64,000 nucleotides of DNA from Candidatus Nitrosocosmicus arcticus (GTDB taxonomy: Archaea > Thermoproteota > Nitrososphaeria > Nitrososphaerales > Nitrososphaeraceae), in NCBI RefSeq assembly GCF_007826885.1, contig NZ_ML675580.1, forward strand, positions 153,292 through 217,291, in the 5' to 3' direction. This document shows positions 45,867-55,568 of this stretch, piece after piece. Under the pieces are notes generated by a model that saw only the letters and a list, made by a program, of their open reading frames with translations, did not search any database and was not told the DNA's origin. Position 1 is the first letter of the stretch. Each line of letters starts with the position of its first letter. Position numbers and translations under genes: made by a program.

Positions 45867-46610
45867 TTAGATTTGACTATTCCCTTTGACATACCTATAC
45901 ATTCGATAGGTCAAGTTATCATTGTACTTCATGACGGAATCCCACTTTGAATTTCGTTCAGCATATAAAGCTAAAAAGTATTTCTTTTGGCTGATATCAA
46001 GATTATGATAAATGTTTTCACCTACAATTACTTCTCCAGGAAAGCCCAATGATGTAATTTTAGCGGTTATACTGATACCAAACCCTATCAAGTCGATATG
46101 AGCATGATCAGTATTTTTTCCATACAGTAGAACAAGTGCATTTCCATATTCAATCCCAATTTTCACAGCAATCTCATGGAGTGAATGTTTTTTAAATATG
46201 GGATTAATCCCAGTCGTAATTACATTCTGTATATAGTTTGCACAATCCAAAGAGTTCATTATCGCCTTTTTTTGATCATGGTCTGATGGGAATAGGCCGA
46301 TTACAGCATCTCCTACAAATTTTAGTACATATCCCCCGTATTTTTCAATAGACAAGCTTACTTCTTGGGAAAAGATTTGGATAATCAAGGCCAAACTTAA
46401 TGATGGTAGGTCATGAGACATTTGAGTAGATCCTGCGATATCCACATACATGACAACAACCTTTGTTTTGGTATTGACTTTCCTTTGTAAGTACTTCCTA
46501 CAGGAATCAGTGGACAGATCAATAAGCAATCCTTTATTTTCTAGACTATGTGAAACTCGGTCTTGTACACTCTTTATAAAATCAAAATCCCCAGATTCAA
46601 AATTTTTCAT
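45867..46610 (-). CDS. Class III adenylate/guanylate cyclase-type protein
   Basis: A 247-residue soluble protein with one class III cyclase homology domain. Metal-binding aspartates are at D57 (VVMYVDIAGSTQM) and D101 (LKFVGDAVIGLF). It has no fused sensor or membrane domain. It would make a cyclic nucleotide as a homodimer if the transition-state and base-recognition residues are in place, which I cannot confirm by eye. Some family members with this short form are inactive regulators. Confidence 0.85.
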   Translation of the reverse strand: MKNFESGDFDFIKSVQDRVSHSLENKGLLIDLSTDSCRKYLQRKVNTKTKVVVMYVDIAGSTQMSHDLPSLSLALIIQIFSQEVSLSIEKYGGYVLKFVGDAVIGLFPSDHDQKKAIMNSLDCANYIQNVITTGINPIFKKHSLHEIAVKIGIEYGNALVLLYGKNTDHAHIDLIGFGISITAKITSLGFPGEVIVGENIYHNLDISQKKYFLALYAERNSKWDSVMKYNDNLTYRMYRYVKGNSQI

Positions 46611-46872
46611 CTAGATCTGAAAATTACCATTCTGCCTAGTTTATTCGTTATGAGTGGGAATACTCTCGTCTACGCTAATTCTTGTGCCATAATCGACCAT
46701 AGAATATTTACCTAACTTGGAAAAACCCAGCCTATAAATTATTACCTTGGTCTATAACTGACTGTTTGTGGGCTTGTTTTGACGATAAGTTAGAGTTAAT
46801 GCAAATTTTACGTGCCACAACACCGACTATAGAGCCAAGAAAACAAAGACGGATAATCTAAAGCATTTTTAC

Positions 46873-47289
46873 TTACATCAGATCAATTTTCCTTAGAGTA
46901 AATGATGCTATCATACGAAGGCTTAAAATTCCAACAAAAAATATAATATTATTGTAGATATCAAGACTAGAACCGTCTTTAAACAGATTTGAAATTACTA
47001 TTATGAGTTTTAAAACTGCGTTGGCACATTCAAATTCTAAAGCAAATAATAATCCATTCGCTAATATTGAAATAGAAGAGAATTTTGAATCTCTATTACC
47101 ATTATCTGATCTAATTTTCAATCGGTTCTGGAAAACACTAAAACCAGTGGGAAATTTTTTTGATTCAACCTCTAAAAACCTATTTGGTAGTACCATTAGT
47201 GATTGTCCCATAGAAATCAATATGATACTAATTGCGGCTATATCAATGACGATCGTCAACAATAGAACAAAACTATCTATTGTAAACAT
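46873..47289 (-). CDS. Divergent DUF1622-type membrane protein
   Basis: A 138-residue protein with three membrane helices and the family-like segment ILANGLLFALEFECANAVLKLI, where the better conserved neighbour reads RLARGILLALDFEIGSDIIKTM. It is probably a diverged copy from tandem duplication of the gene at 47361-47756. The ATG start is at 47289. The two are on one strand 71 bases apart. Confidence 0.7.
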   Translation of the reverse strand: MFTIDSFVLLLTIVIDIAAISIILISMGQSLMVLPNRFLEVESKKFPTGFSVFQNRLKIRSDNGNRDSKFSSISILANGLLFALEFECANAVLKLIIVISNLFKDGSSLDIYNNIIFFVGILSLRMIASFTLRKIDLM

Positions 47290-47360
47290 CCTAAAACACT
47301 GTGTTGCTCATGCGACTAAGATGATAGTACTAGTTTTGATATCAACTGGCCTGTTAAATA

Positions 47361-47756
47361 TTATATCATCTTGTTGTGTCTGTCAATCTCCTTTGATAGT
47401 GACCAACTTAATACTATTCGAATGGTAACAATTACCCCCAATATCAGGAGTTCCTTTATTCCTGGAATCTGCATCGTCTTAATTATATCGCTTCCAATTT
47501 CAAAATCTAATGCTAATAATATACCTCTGGCTAATCGTAATCTGATCGATTCCTTATCCACCGTCTGTACCTTAATTGGGTTATTAAGGATCTTTAGAAA
47601 TGAAATTACAGCCATAATAACAGAAATTATGATAACTGAAGCAGCTAGTATATCAATTCCCAAAGTAATTAAGTCAATATAATAAGATCGGATTGACTCG
47701 ATTGGAATCAGGCTACTTAAATCAAGCATCACTTCTTTCACTGGAAAGGGTATCAA
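47361..47756 (-). CDS. DUF1622 family membrane protein
   Basis: A 131-residue protein with three membrane helices. The pattern RLRLARGILLALDFEIGSDI and GVIVTIRIVLSWSLSKEID matches DUF1622 as I know it. The family is found in many prokaryotes with no known function. It is upstream of a diverged relative on the same strand. Confidence 0.8.
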   Translation of the reverse strand: MIPFPVKEVMLDLSSLIPIESIRSYYIDLITLGIDILAASVIIISVIMAVISFLKILNNPIKVQTVDKESIRLRLARGILLALDFEIGSDIIKTMQIPGIKELLILGVIVTIRIVLSWSLSKEIDRHNKMI

Positions 47757-47823
47757 TTTATTAAGTAATTTAGTTTCATCTATTTTATGTTATTGCATGA
47801 ATGTAGGTATTATCAATGAGTGC

Positions 47824-49500
47824 CTAATCACGAAATGGATCATGGCGGAATAGTAGCTCGTTGCGATTGGCATCGATGTCAATTGCTATAACTACAGGAA
47901 TCCGTGAAGACTTTAATGCCTCTCTAAAAACGCAAGAAAATTCGCTGGTACTGGTTATCTTATATCCTTTTGCCCCAAAGCTCTCTGCAAGCTTGACAAA
48001 GTCAGGATTACGAAAATGAGTGAAAACACTCTTACCAAATTCTAATTTTTGTTTTGTAGAGATCACACCTAAATCAGAATCACACCACACTACAATAATG
48101 ATTGGAAGATGCAATCGTACTGCTGTTTCTAGTTCTTGTACATTCATTAAAAAACCACCATCCCCGCACATCGCCACCACCTTCCGAGTAGGGCAAGCTA
48201 GTTGAGCCCCAATTGATCCGGGAAGTGCAAATCCCATTGAACAAAATCCATTACTTATGATGCAGGTATTTGGATTAAATGTCTTAAAGATTTTTGCTAT
48301 CCACAGTTTATGAGCTCCAACATCTGATATCAATATATCATCTGAAGAGAGAACACTTCTAATATCGTATATTAATTTTTCTGGTTTGATCGGATAAGAT
48401 TCGTCGTCATTAAACTGCTCAATACGCCGATCCACTTCTTCTTTAATTTTCTTAAATTTTGCCTTTGTTGGAATGATTTTTTGTTTATTGATAGAATTTA
48501 TTTGAATTTCGTTCTGGCATGTCTCTATAGAATTTATAAGCAAATTTATGGTGAACTCTAAATCTCCCGACATTTCTATATCAGGATTATAGTAGTTGTC
48601 AACTTCTGCAGATGTAGAATCAATATGAATTATTTTTTTGGTATTAGATCCATTCCAATTTTTAGGACTATATTCGACCAAATCATATCCTATAGAAATT
48701 ACGACATCGGCCAGTTTCAGAGCATTTAAGGCATAGTCGGATTCCTTTATGCCAATAGTCCCCATGTGAGTTGGAGAAACATCAGAGATCACGCCTTTTC
48801 CCATAAATGTATTCATCGAATAAATTCCTGTCAATTCTGCAAATCTTCTAATAATATTTGAGGCGTTGTTTCGAATACAACCATTTCCAACTAGAATCAC
48901 AGGAGCAGTTGACCTCAGTATCAATTTAGTTGCGTCATGAAGCATTGATGGTGTGGGACCTGATATGATGCCCTTTTTACTACTTAGTGGTTTCAAATAT
49001 GATTCCATTTTTGCAACGTCAACAGGCAAATCCAAGTGAGTCGCCCCCATTTTTTCTTCAGTAGCTATCTTGAAAGCTCTTCTCAATATCTCAGGTATTC
49101 CGTCAGCATCCCTTACAGACCAGGTCCATTTGGTGATTGGAGTAAACATAGTTACAGGATCCATATTCTGATGAGATTCTTTATGCATCTGGGTAATTTC
49201 GGTTTGACCGGTAATGGCAAGAAGTGGGGATCTATCCATATTAGCGCTTGCTACTCCGGTGGTAAGATTAGTAGCTCCTGGACCAAGAGTTGCGAGACAA
49301 ACACCAACCTTATTGGTTAATCTACCGTAAACATCTGCCATAAAGGCAGCGGCCTGTTCATGCCTCACCAAAATAAATTTTATAGTTTCTGATTCTGATA
49401 TTGATATCATAAGATCATTTGTTTCCTCCCCAGGGATTCCAAAAATATATTCGACATTTTCAGCCTCAAGGCACTTTACAAATAGATCAGAAGCCTTCAT
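47824..49500 (-). CDS. Acetolactate-synthase-like thiamine-diphosphate enzyme
   Basis: A 558-residue member of the ThDP-dependent decarboxylase/ligase family. The catalytic Glu is in VRHEQAAAFMADVYGR. The ThDP motif GDGGFLMNVQELETAVRL fits GDG-x(~26)-N. The arrangement is N-terminal Pyr, middle, and C-terminal PP domains. It resembles catalytic acetolactate synthase without an adjacent regulatory subunit gene. Related enzymes include glyoxylate carboligase and the catabolic AlsS, so the substrate is unsure. It would condense pyruvate to acetolactate for branched-chain amino acids if it is a true IlvB. Confidence 0.85.
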   Translation of the reverse strand: MKASDLFVKCLEAENVEYIFGIPGEETNDLMISISESETIKFILVRHEQAAAFMADVYGRLTNKVGVCLATLGPGATNLTTGVASANMDRSPLLAITGQTEITQMHKESHQNMDPVTMFTPITKWTWSVRDADGIPEILRRAFKIATEEKMGATHLDLPVDVAKMESYLKPLSSKKGIISGPTPSMLHDATKLILRSTAPVILVGNGCIRNNASNIIRRFAELTGIYSMNTFMGKGVISDVSPTHMGTIGIKESDYALNALKLADVVISIGYDLVEYSPKNWNGSNTKKIIHIDSTSAEVDNYYNPDIEMSGDLEFTINLLINSIETCQNEIQINSINKQKIIPTKAKFKKIKEEVDRRIEQFNDDESYPIKPEKLIYDIRSVLSSDDILISDVGAHKLWIAKIFKTFNPNTCIISNGFCSMGFALPGSIGAQLACPTRKVVAMCGDGGFLMNVQELETAVRLHLPIIIVVWCDSDLGVISTKQKLEFGKSVFTHFRNPDFVKLAESFGAKGYKITSTSEFSCVFREALKSSRIPVVIAIDIDANRNELLFRHDPFRD

Positions 49501-49685
49501 CTATGAGAAAATGCAATCGATCAATAATAAAAATATGATCCAAAGATCTGCTTAAAATTGATGAGGGGTGGAATCATAATTATCCCTACAAGCGGTCAAT
49601 GAAATAAGTGTCCACACTTCATTTCTTGTCATATATAATAAATTTAGGTCATGTGTAATGATTAACTCCGAGTTTCTAGTCCGAA

Positions 49686-50060
49686 TTACCAAGGGATTTT
49701 TCCATTTTTGAGAATAAATTCGTTGTAATATTTGACTTTATTATTCACATCGTACGCTTGCCATATCCAAAAAATCAAATAAATTATCCCGAAAGGAACA
49801 AAAAGAAAGGTTATCCCTAGAATTATCCATCCGATTACTAATATTACAACGCCTTTCCCTATCTTTCCTATATACAAATGACCTATTCCGGTGAATCCTA
49901 TGATGCCAGCAATCAATGCGAGAGCAATGGCCGATCCAACATTCTTGGTTTGAGCAGCCATAGTTACTGCAGTAGCTGTATTTTGTGGTTTCCCACATAC
50001 AGGACAAAATGACGAGTTGTCTGAGGGTAAATCTCCGCCACAGTTTCTGCAAAATACCAT
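49686..50060 (-). CDS. Zinc-ribbon TM2-domain membrane protein
   Basis: A 124-residue protein with an N-terminal zinc ribbon (FCRNCGGD ... FCPVCGKP) followed by a TM2 domain: two membrane helices flanking GFTGIGHLYIGKIGKGVVIL and a final IFWIWQAYDVNNKVKYYN. This ribbon-TM2 fusion is common in archaea and bacteria. Function is unknown. Confidence 0.85.
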   Translation of the reverse strand: MVFCRNCGGDLPSDNSSFCPVCGKPQNTATAVTMAAQTKNVGSAIALALIAGIIGFTGIGHLYIGKIGKGVVILVIGWIILGITFLFVPFGIIYLIFWIWQAYDVNNKVKYYNEFILKNGKIPW

Positions 50061-50663
50061 AATCCTATTATTTTATAAAATAATATAAAGATATTAGCAA
50101 ATGAACAGGTTCCAAAATCTAATTCATGGTATCAAAAGGATTGATATAAAGTTATCAATATATTAACTCTGTTCTCCAAAACATCAATTGCGAATTTCAG
50201 AATCTTCTTGCATTGATTTATTTACTATCACATCATCACAAGTATTGTCACAATGGATGTGACGATACGAGTTCAACTAAAAGACATTAGTCAGGTCGGA
50301 AGCAATTGGTGTTATATGGTCTACTATTTTATAGTAAAAGTAGATCTATCTTGCATTCGCAGTCATAAGATCTTTCGCTGATATTCTACAGCCCTCTTAA
50401 TTTATTGAGTTCACATGTCAAGACGACGAAAAGTTTACTTTAGTACCTTCAAATGCGACTACAAATGCAAATGAAGCCTTCATGAGAAATACTTTTACAG
50501 TCACCTATACCAATTCATGTTGAATTTGGTTTTCATTATAAAGATAGTCAATTTTAATATGCACCAAATCATAAAAAAGTAGGTATTGTAAGTAAGGATG
50601 TCCCCGTAGTTATCGACTAGTCATTGGAATCACTTTATATTTCACGTCGAATTAGAAAATTAC
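50061..50663. other. Long intergenic region, possible relic of a coding gene
   Basis: About 600 bases. Around 50405-50520 a frame reads FTCQDDEKFTLVPSNATTNA ... MRNTFTVTYTNS, which looks like a piece of an exported protein, but it has no start and soon stops. A 42-codon frame starts near 50252. Neither is convincing as a gene. Confidence 0.35.
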
Positions 50664-52016
50664 ATGACATTAAGAATCTTAATACTATTATGCATTGTGG
50701 TCGTATTAGGCACTTGGTCCATCTATTTTCTAAAAGAAAGTAATAGTCAACTTTCCATGAATGATACCAATTTCTTACCAGATGTTTCATCAAATATTTC
50801 ATTTATGTTAGATCCAAATATGTCAAATGAATCAAGTGGGGTGCAAATGGGTAACCAGCCGTCAATGAATTCATCTAATTTAAATGACTTGATATTATTG
50901 GAAGATCAATTAAAGTTAGCCCAAGAGAAAATCGAGCAAACGGATATTAAAAATAAGGATTGGAAAAATTATACGAGCAGTAAATTAGGATTGTCTGTGG
51001 AATATCCTACTGACGTTCATCTGCAAAAAGAAGGGAAAGAAACACGATTTGATCCCGATAAGGATCTTAAGATAGGTAGTATAGAGAAAGATGGGTTCAG
51101 TATCAGTCCTAGTAACTATGGCCAAAATTCTACTGATTTTACGAATGTTGTCCTACAAGCAAAGGAATCTCATCTCAACATGAATCTAGACGATTCATAT
51201 CTAATTATAGTGGAAGATATTACACCAATGAGTATTCGTGGTGATATAGGATTATCTTACTTAATATCATTAATCGATAGGGGTCTAGAAAAATCTCTTT
51301 TTGTATCTAATAATACCTTCCTATACCATAACGATAATATCTATCGATTCGTATTTGTTACCAATACGGATCAGTACAATAACACCAATGCAATTTTCAA
51401 TCATTTATTAAACTCAATTAATTGGGGCATCAATGAAGCTAATATTAGATCGGTATCAAACGTTCTTGCGAATCAAAGCTTTCTTCAAAATAATATTAGT
51501 ACTGCGATAGTCAACCATGCCTCAGGTAATAATACAGCGACTATTGAAACTACTCAAGGTCCAATAAAAATTAAGTTTTATCCTGACATAGCACCAAATC
51601 ACGTGAAGAACTTTCAAGATCTGGCTAGCAAAGGATTTTACGATGGAGTAATATTTCATAGAATAGTACCAGGATTTGTATTACAGGCAGGTGATCCAAA
51701 TACAAAGAATAGTAGCCTTGGTAGAGATACGTGGGGAACAGGAGGTCCAGGTTATACAATAAATCAGGAATTTAATACCATACCTCATGAAAGAGGTATA
51801 TTATCCATGGCTCGCATGACTGATCCTAATAGTGCAGGATCTCAGTTTTTTATCGTATTAAATAATTCAGAGTTCTTGGATGGCCAATACACAGTATTTG
51901 GAAAGATTACAGAAGGAATGGAGGTTGTAGACAAGATAGCAAATGTTACTACTAATTCAATGGATCAGCCGATGAATCAAGATTTAGCAAGAATTAATAA
52001 ATTAATGGTTAATTAG
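50664..52016 (+). CDS. Membrane-anchored cyclophilin-type peptidyl-prolyl isomerase
   Basis: A 450-residue exported protein. One membrane helix lies at the N-terminus (LRILILLCIVVVLGTWSIYF), followed by a polar linker rich in Asn and Ser. Next is a domain of about 150 residues (WKNYTSSKLGLSVEYPTDVHL) resembling a PsbP-type fold. A cyclophilin domain covers residues ~290-450 with FHRIVPGFVLQAGDP, GSQFFIVLNN and GQYTVFGKITEGMEVVDKI. It probably assists folding of exported proteins outside the membrane. Many N-x-S/T sites are present. The start is ATG 50664. Confidence 0.88.
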   Translation: MTLRILILLCIVVVLGTWSIYFLKESNSQLSMNDTNFLPDVSSNISFMLDPNMSNESSGVQMGNQPSMNSSNLNDLILLEDQLKLAQEKIEQTDIKNKDWKNYTSSKLGLSVEYPTDVHLQKEGKETRFDPDKDLKIGSIEKDGFSISPSNYGQNSTDFTNVVLQAKESHLNMNLDDSYLIIVEDITPMSIRGDIGLSYLISLIDRGLEKSLFVSNNTFLYHNDNIYRFVFVTNTDQYNNTNAIFNHLLNSINWGINEANIRSVSNVLANQSFLQNNISTAIVNHASGNNTATIETTQGPIKIKFYPDIAPNHVKNFQDLASKGFYDGVIFHRIVPGFVLQAGDPNTKNSSLGRDTWGTGGPGYTINQEFNTIPHERGILSMARMTDPNSAGSQFFIVLNNSEFLDGQYTVFGKITEGMEVVDKIANVTTNSMDQPMNQDLARINKLMVN

Positions 52017-52479
52017 AAATAGACCTCAGGCATGAGACGACTTCAGTTATTGGCTCATGAAATTACAAAATTTTTCTGAAATGTAATCATTTAATCAATA
52101 TTGATAAACAATATTTTCTTCAAAATTCGTCAAAGATTCTGATCGATCTAAGACACTATCCAAGATTACTTGCGTTTGATTAAAACCTCTTTATCCTTTA
52201 GACGTGATGGCAATCTATGATGTTTTATTAATTTCTATATTTTTAGCCCACCGTAAGCGTATTACCATTTGTTTGTAGGACTAGTTTTGAGAAAATATTC
52301 ATAATTTTAAATATCCTCGCAAATCAAAACCTAGCATTTTTACTGGCCGTCTATAAATGTTCAGATAATGTTATACAAAAGTAATCTAATTCAATAATGT
52401 CTTAATAGTTTAAGAAAGAGATTAAGATTTTATTATCGAGGAAATTGAAAGATACACAAAATCAGTAGATATAGGACAA
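52017..52479. other. Intergenic region / lost 5' part of corA
   Basis: About 460 bases where the N-terminal domain of corA would be expected. I could not read that domain in any frame. Confidence 0.4.
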
Positions 52480-53138
52480 TGATTTAGTCAACGTTGTAAA
52501 ACATATATTTGAACAGCTAAATAGAAAATTAAAAGAGTCAAACATTGATGCTCTATATTATACTATAATCAGTGAGGTTATCGGAAAATATGAACAACTA
52601 TTAACTTCAATAGAACTCACTATTACAGATTTTGAACAAAGGTCTTTATATAAAAAGCCATCAAAATCCATGTTATATTATTTAGATACGGTGGCGAAGC
52701 AAATTATCATAATAAGGCGACACTTTTGGTATACTCGAGATATTATGAATTTTCTTATTCATACGCAAAAAGAGAATCAAGAGGAAATTAGACATTTACA
52801 AATTTGCATATGATGACATAAATCAACTAATTGAGTTAATTGAATCTTATGGGGATACAATAAATTCAACGCGAGATTTGTACATTGGAAATATTTCCTT
52901 GCAGTTAAGCGATACTATGAGAATTTTGACAATTGTTAGCGTGATATTATTGCCTTTGACACTGATTACAGGTATCTATGGAATGAATGGCTTAGATTTA
53001 ACAAAATTAAATGAGATGCCACAAGGGTTTATTATTGTAATACTTACTATGGTTTTAATCATTATTTTGTTGCTCTTTTTCTTTAAACGAAAACAATGGC
53101 TTTTTATTAAAGAAGAAAAAGAGGAACAGCTCAAATAA
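52480..53138 (+). pseudogene. Broken corA-type Mg2+ channel gene
   Basis: CorA transports divalent cations. The last 86 residues are intact (52878-53138) and include the two membrane helices and the signature YGMNG. Upstream, another frame gives the long stalk helix (NVVKHIFEQLNRKLKES ... EVIGKYEQLL ... QIIIIRRHFWYTRDIMNFL). A stop at 52811-52813 is bridged by a frame change near 52800 (to KFAYDDINQLIEL). No start codon or N-terminal domain is found, so the gene is both frameshifted and 5' truncated. Confidence 0.78.
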
Positions 53139-53153
53139 ATGGAAACCAAAATT

Positions 53154-53945
53154 TTATTTACTTGCTATTGTTATAAGATATCCCAATCTCAATACATTAT
53201 ATGAAATAAATGGCTCCAAGGTTTTGATATAGTCCTTTCTAAAGGATTCAATTTTCTCTTCATCATTTTGTTTCTTTAAGGCTTCTATAACTTGAATCAT
53301 AAAACCTGCTTTGGTAATGGTATCCTGCCAGTAGTGGTTAGGGCTCAAAATTGGAATATTAATAGTATCCTTTTCAAAGTAAATATCTTTAATATACGGT
53401 AAAAGTTGTTTTATTTTATCTGGTATTCCCCAATTATCAGGCGAAAATGCTTCAGAAGTTAATGGATTATACATGGAAACAACTTCGGATAGTTTTCCGA
53501 CAGCCAATTCTGGGGGCCAACTTGTAAAAGCGAGGCGTCCACCTTTCTTTAACACTCGCACCATTTCCTTACCGGCTAACTCTTGGTTTGGGGCGAATAT
53601 ATGACCAAAGGTTGACAAAATAACATCAAAAGACTCATCTTCAAATGGGAGGTCTTCTGCATCGCCCTCTTTCCAGTCTATTCCACTAATTCCGGCTATT
53701 TTTTCTTCACCTTTTGCCAATGCTAAAAGCTTGGGAGTTATATCAATACCTGTTACTTTTGCGCCCACTCTTCGAGCAGTTATTGCGGTGTTACCATATC
53801 CACACGCTACATCCAACACTGAATCGTTTGCTTGTAAGTTTACAAGTCTTGTCAAGCGGGCTGATACGGGTGGAAAAAATTGGCCCCTGCTTCTATAATC
53901 TCCCCGACTCCATATTTCTTTGACTTCGTTTCTATTATCATTCAT
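53154..53945 (-). CDS. Class I SAM-dependent methyltransferase
   Basis: A 263-residue methyltransferase of the UbiE/type-11 kind. Motif I is VLDVACGYGNTAI, motif II VTGIDITPKLL, followed by GDAEDLPFEDESFDVILSTFGHIFA and VLKKGGRLAFTSW. The C-terminal third is helical and may bind the acceptor, which cannot be named from sequence. It starts at ATG 53945 and is divergent from the flavin-reductase gene. Its product SAH would be recycled by the adenosylhomocysteinase encoded at 8756-9985. Confidence 0.87.
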   Translation of the reverse strand: MNDNRNEVKEIWSRGDYRSRGQFFPPVSARLTRLVNLQANDSVLDVACGYGNTAITARRVGAKVTGIDITPKLLALAKGEEKIAGISGIDWKEGDAEDLPFEDESFDVILSTFGHIFAPNQELAGKEMVRVLKKGGRLAFTSWPPELAVGKLSEVVSMYNPLTSEAFSPDNWGIPDKIKQLLPYIKDIYFEKDTINIPILSPNHYWQDTITKAGFMIQVIEALKKQNDEEKIESFRKDYIKTLEPFISYNVLRLGYLITIASK

Positions 53946-54088
53946 TTATGACCTCTATTCTATATTGAGATAAATATCAATCACGTAGGATTCTTGAGGA
54001 ATTTTTAATTCCGGTGAACAAATCTAAATCACGCGATGAAGTTAAAATATAATGATGTTAGCATATTAGAAGGAGAAGAAAAAATATA

Positions 54089-54877
54089 ATGAAGCCATCT
54101 TTTGATTTTCAACTTGTATTATTAGAAAAAATAAAATTTGAAGGGACTGACGTTATGTCTTTTAGGTTTAGTCAGATTCTAGATAAATTAGAAAAATATC
54201 AAGTACCCCCTTTGTTTGAGTATACTGCAGGTCAATATGCCTATTTTAATTTAGGTGATGTTGTCGGTGACCCCAGAGGTCCAACTAGGCATTTCACTGT
54301 CTCTTCATCCCCTACAGAGAATTTTATGATGTTAAGTACGAAAATAAGAGAGTCACCATACAAACAGAGACTTTCAATCTTAGAAGTGGGAGATAGGGTT
54401 TACGTGAGTGGACCTGAGGGTGAATTTGTCTTACCTGAGGATTATTCAAAACCATTAATATTTCTGTCTGGAGGTATAGGGGTAACTCCGTTTCGCAGTA
54501 TGATAAATTACGCGACAGACAAACAGCTACCATTAAAAATAATAATGTTTGATTCAAACAAGAATCAGCAAAATATACTCTTTAAAAAAGAGTTTGATGA
54601 CTGGACATCTTTGAATAAAAATTTACAAATAATCTATACCCTTAGTGATGATAACTCCAATGAGAATAACGTTTCCACTACAGAGGAATGGAAAGGAGAG
54701 AAAGGCAGAGTAGATAAAGAAATGATTTTAAAATATGTTGATAAGAATACTTTGAACGATGCAATATTCTATATTAGCGGCCCTCCCGATATGCTCAAAT
54801 CGATGCAATTACTACTAGAAAAAGAATTGGAAATTCCAAAAGAAAGAATAAAGGTTGAAGAGTTTACCGGATATTAA
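54089..54877 (+). CDS. Ferredoxin-NADP-reductase-like flavoprotein
   Basis: A 262-residue FAD/NAD(P) oxidoreductase of the FNR superfamily. The FAD motif RxxT/S is in PTRHFTVSSSP. The nucleotide motif is FLSGGIGVTPFRSMI, and the C-terminal signature is FYISGPPDMLKSMQLLL. There is no fused ferredoxin domain. It may reduce a ferredoxin, a haem protein or free flavin. An AGAAGGAG stretch lies a few bases before ATG 54089, a good ribosome-binding site. Confidence 0.88.
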   Translation: MKPSFDFQLVLLEKIKFEGTDVMSFRFSQILDKLEKYQVPPLFEYTAGQYAYFNLGDVVGDPRGPTRHFTVSSSPTENFMMLSTKIRESPYKQRLSILEVGDRVYVSGPEGEFVLPEDYSKPLIFLSGGIGVTPFRSMINYATDKQLPLKIIMFDSNKNQQNILFKKEFDDWTSLNKNLQIIYTLSDDNSNENNVSTTEEWKGEKGRVDKEMILKYVDKNTLNDAIFYISGPPDMLKSMQLLLEKELEIPKERIKVEEFTGY

Positions 54878-55094
54878 TCAAATACCTGCTTTATAATACC
54901 CCTCTCAACTATTATATTTGATTATGCGATGTTAATAATAATTGATATTTTCGAATTAATGGTTTTCTGACTTTCATATCGATTGATTAACAGTGAAATA
55001 CTACACTCTACTAAAGACTGCTGCTGCCTAACCCATCATCTTAATTTCTTTTGATGAAATATTTTTATAGTATTTTATTTCAATTACGAAAGTT

Positions 55095-55316
55095 ATGGTA
55101 ATAACATCAGATGTTCTTCAAAAATCGAAATCAAAAATTACAACACGAACTGAATTGGAAAATAACACGGATAGTAGAAATCATGACACATCCTGTAATA
55201 ACGTAGACTGTATCTTCAAACCAATCTCCAGGTGCACCCTATGCTCAGAGTTTTATTGTTATGGGCATGCAAGCCAACATGCTCACTCGATGGATAATTT
55301 TGAAATCCTAAAATAA
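55095..55316 (+). CDS. Small Cys/His zinc-finger protein (AN1/B-box-like pattern)
   Basis: A 73-residue protein. After a polar Ser/Thr/Asn-rich half comes CNNVDCIFKP ... RCTLCSEFYCYGHASQHAH. The six-Cys, His-rich pattern resembles AN1 or B-box-like fingers. ATG 55095 follows an AT-rich tttttatagtattttat stretch at the leaderless distance. Function unknown. Confidence 0.6.
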   Translation: MVITSDVLQKSKSKITTRTELENNTDSRNHDTSCNNVDCIFKPISRCTLCSEFYCYGHASQHAHSMDNFEILK

Positions 55317-55568
55317 TTTTTATTTATATCATTTGTTGGATATTGTTAATTAGAATTTAATATTGTACGAGGGATTATTAATAGATTCGAATTACAACGT
55401 TATGGATTCTGGGAATATCTTATGGATGCTAGTTGTTGTAAACAATGACAGCGCCAAGACATGAGTGCTTGGTCATGGAGCTGATGGTTTTTTGTTTATG
55501 CCCATGAAAGCTGAGAAACCTTATTAGCAAAGTAATGACCCAGTTGACAAAAAAAGTTAGACATGTGA

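Noticed and set aside
47003..47682. Plus-strand frames opposite the DUF1622-type genes
   Set aside because: They are antisense shadows. The minus-strand products have coherent membrane helices and a recognisable family pattern.
50252..50520. Short frames upstream of the cyclophilin gene
   Set aside because: A 42-codon frame and a strand-like fragment without a start. Coding character is not convincing.
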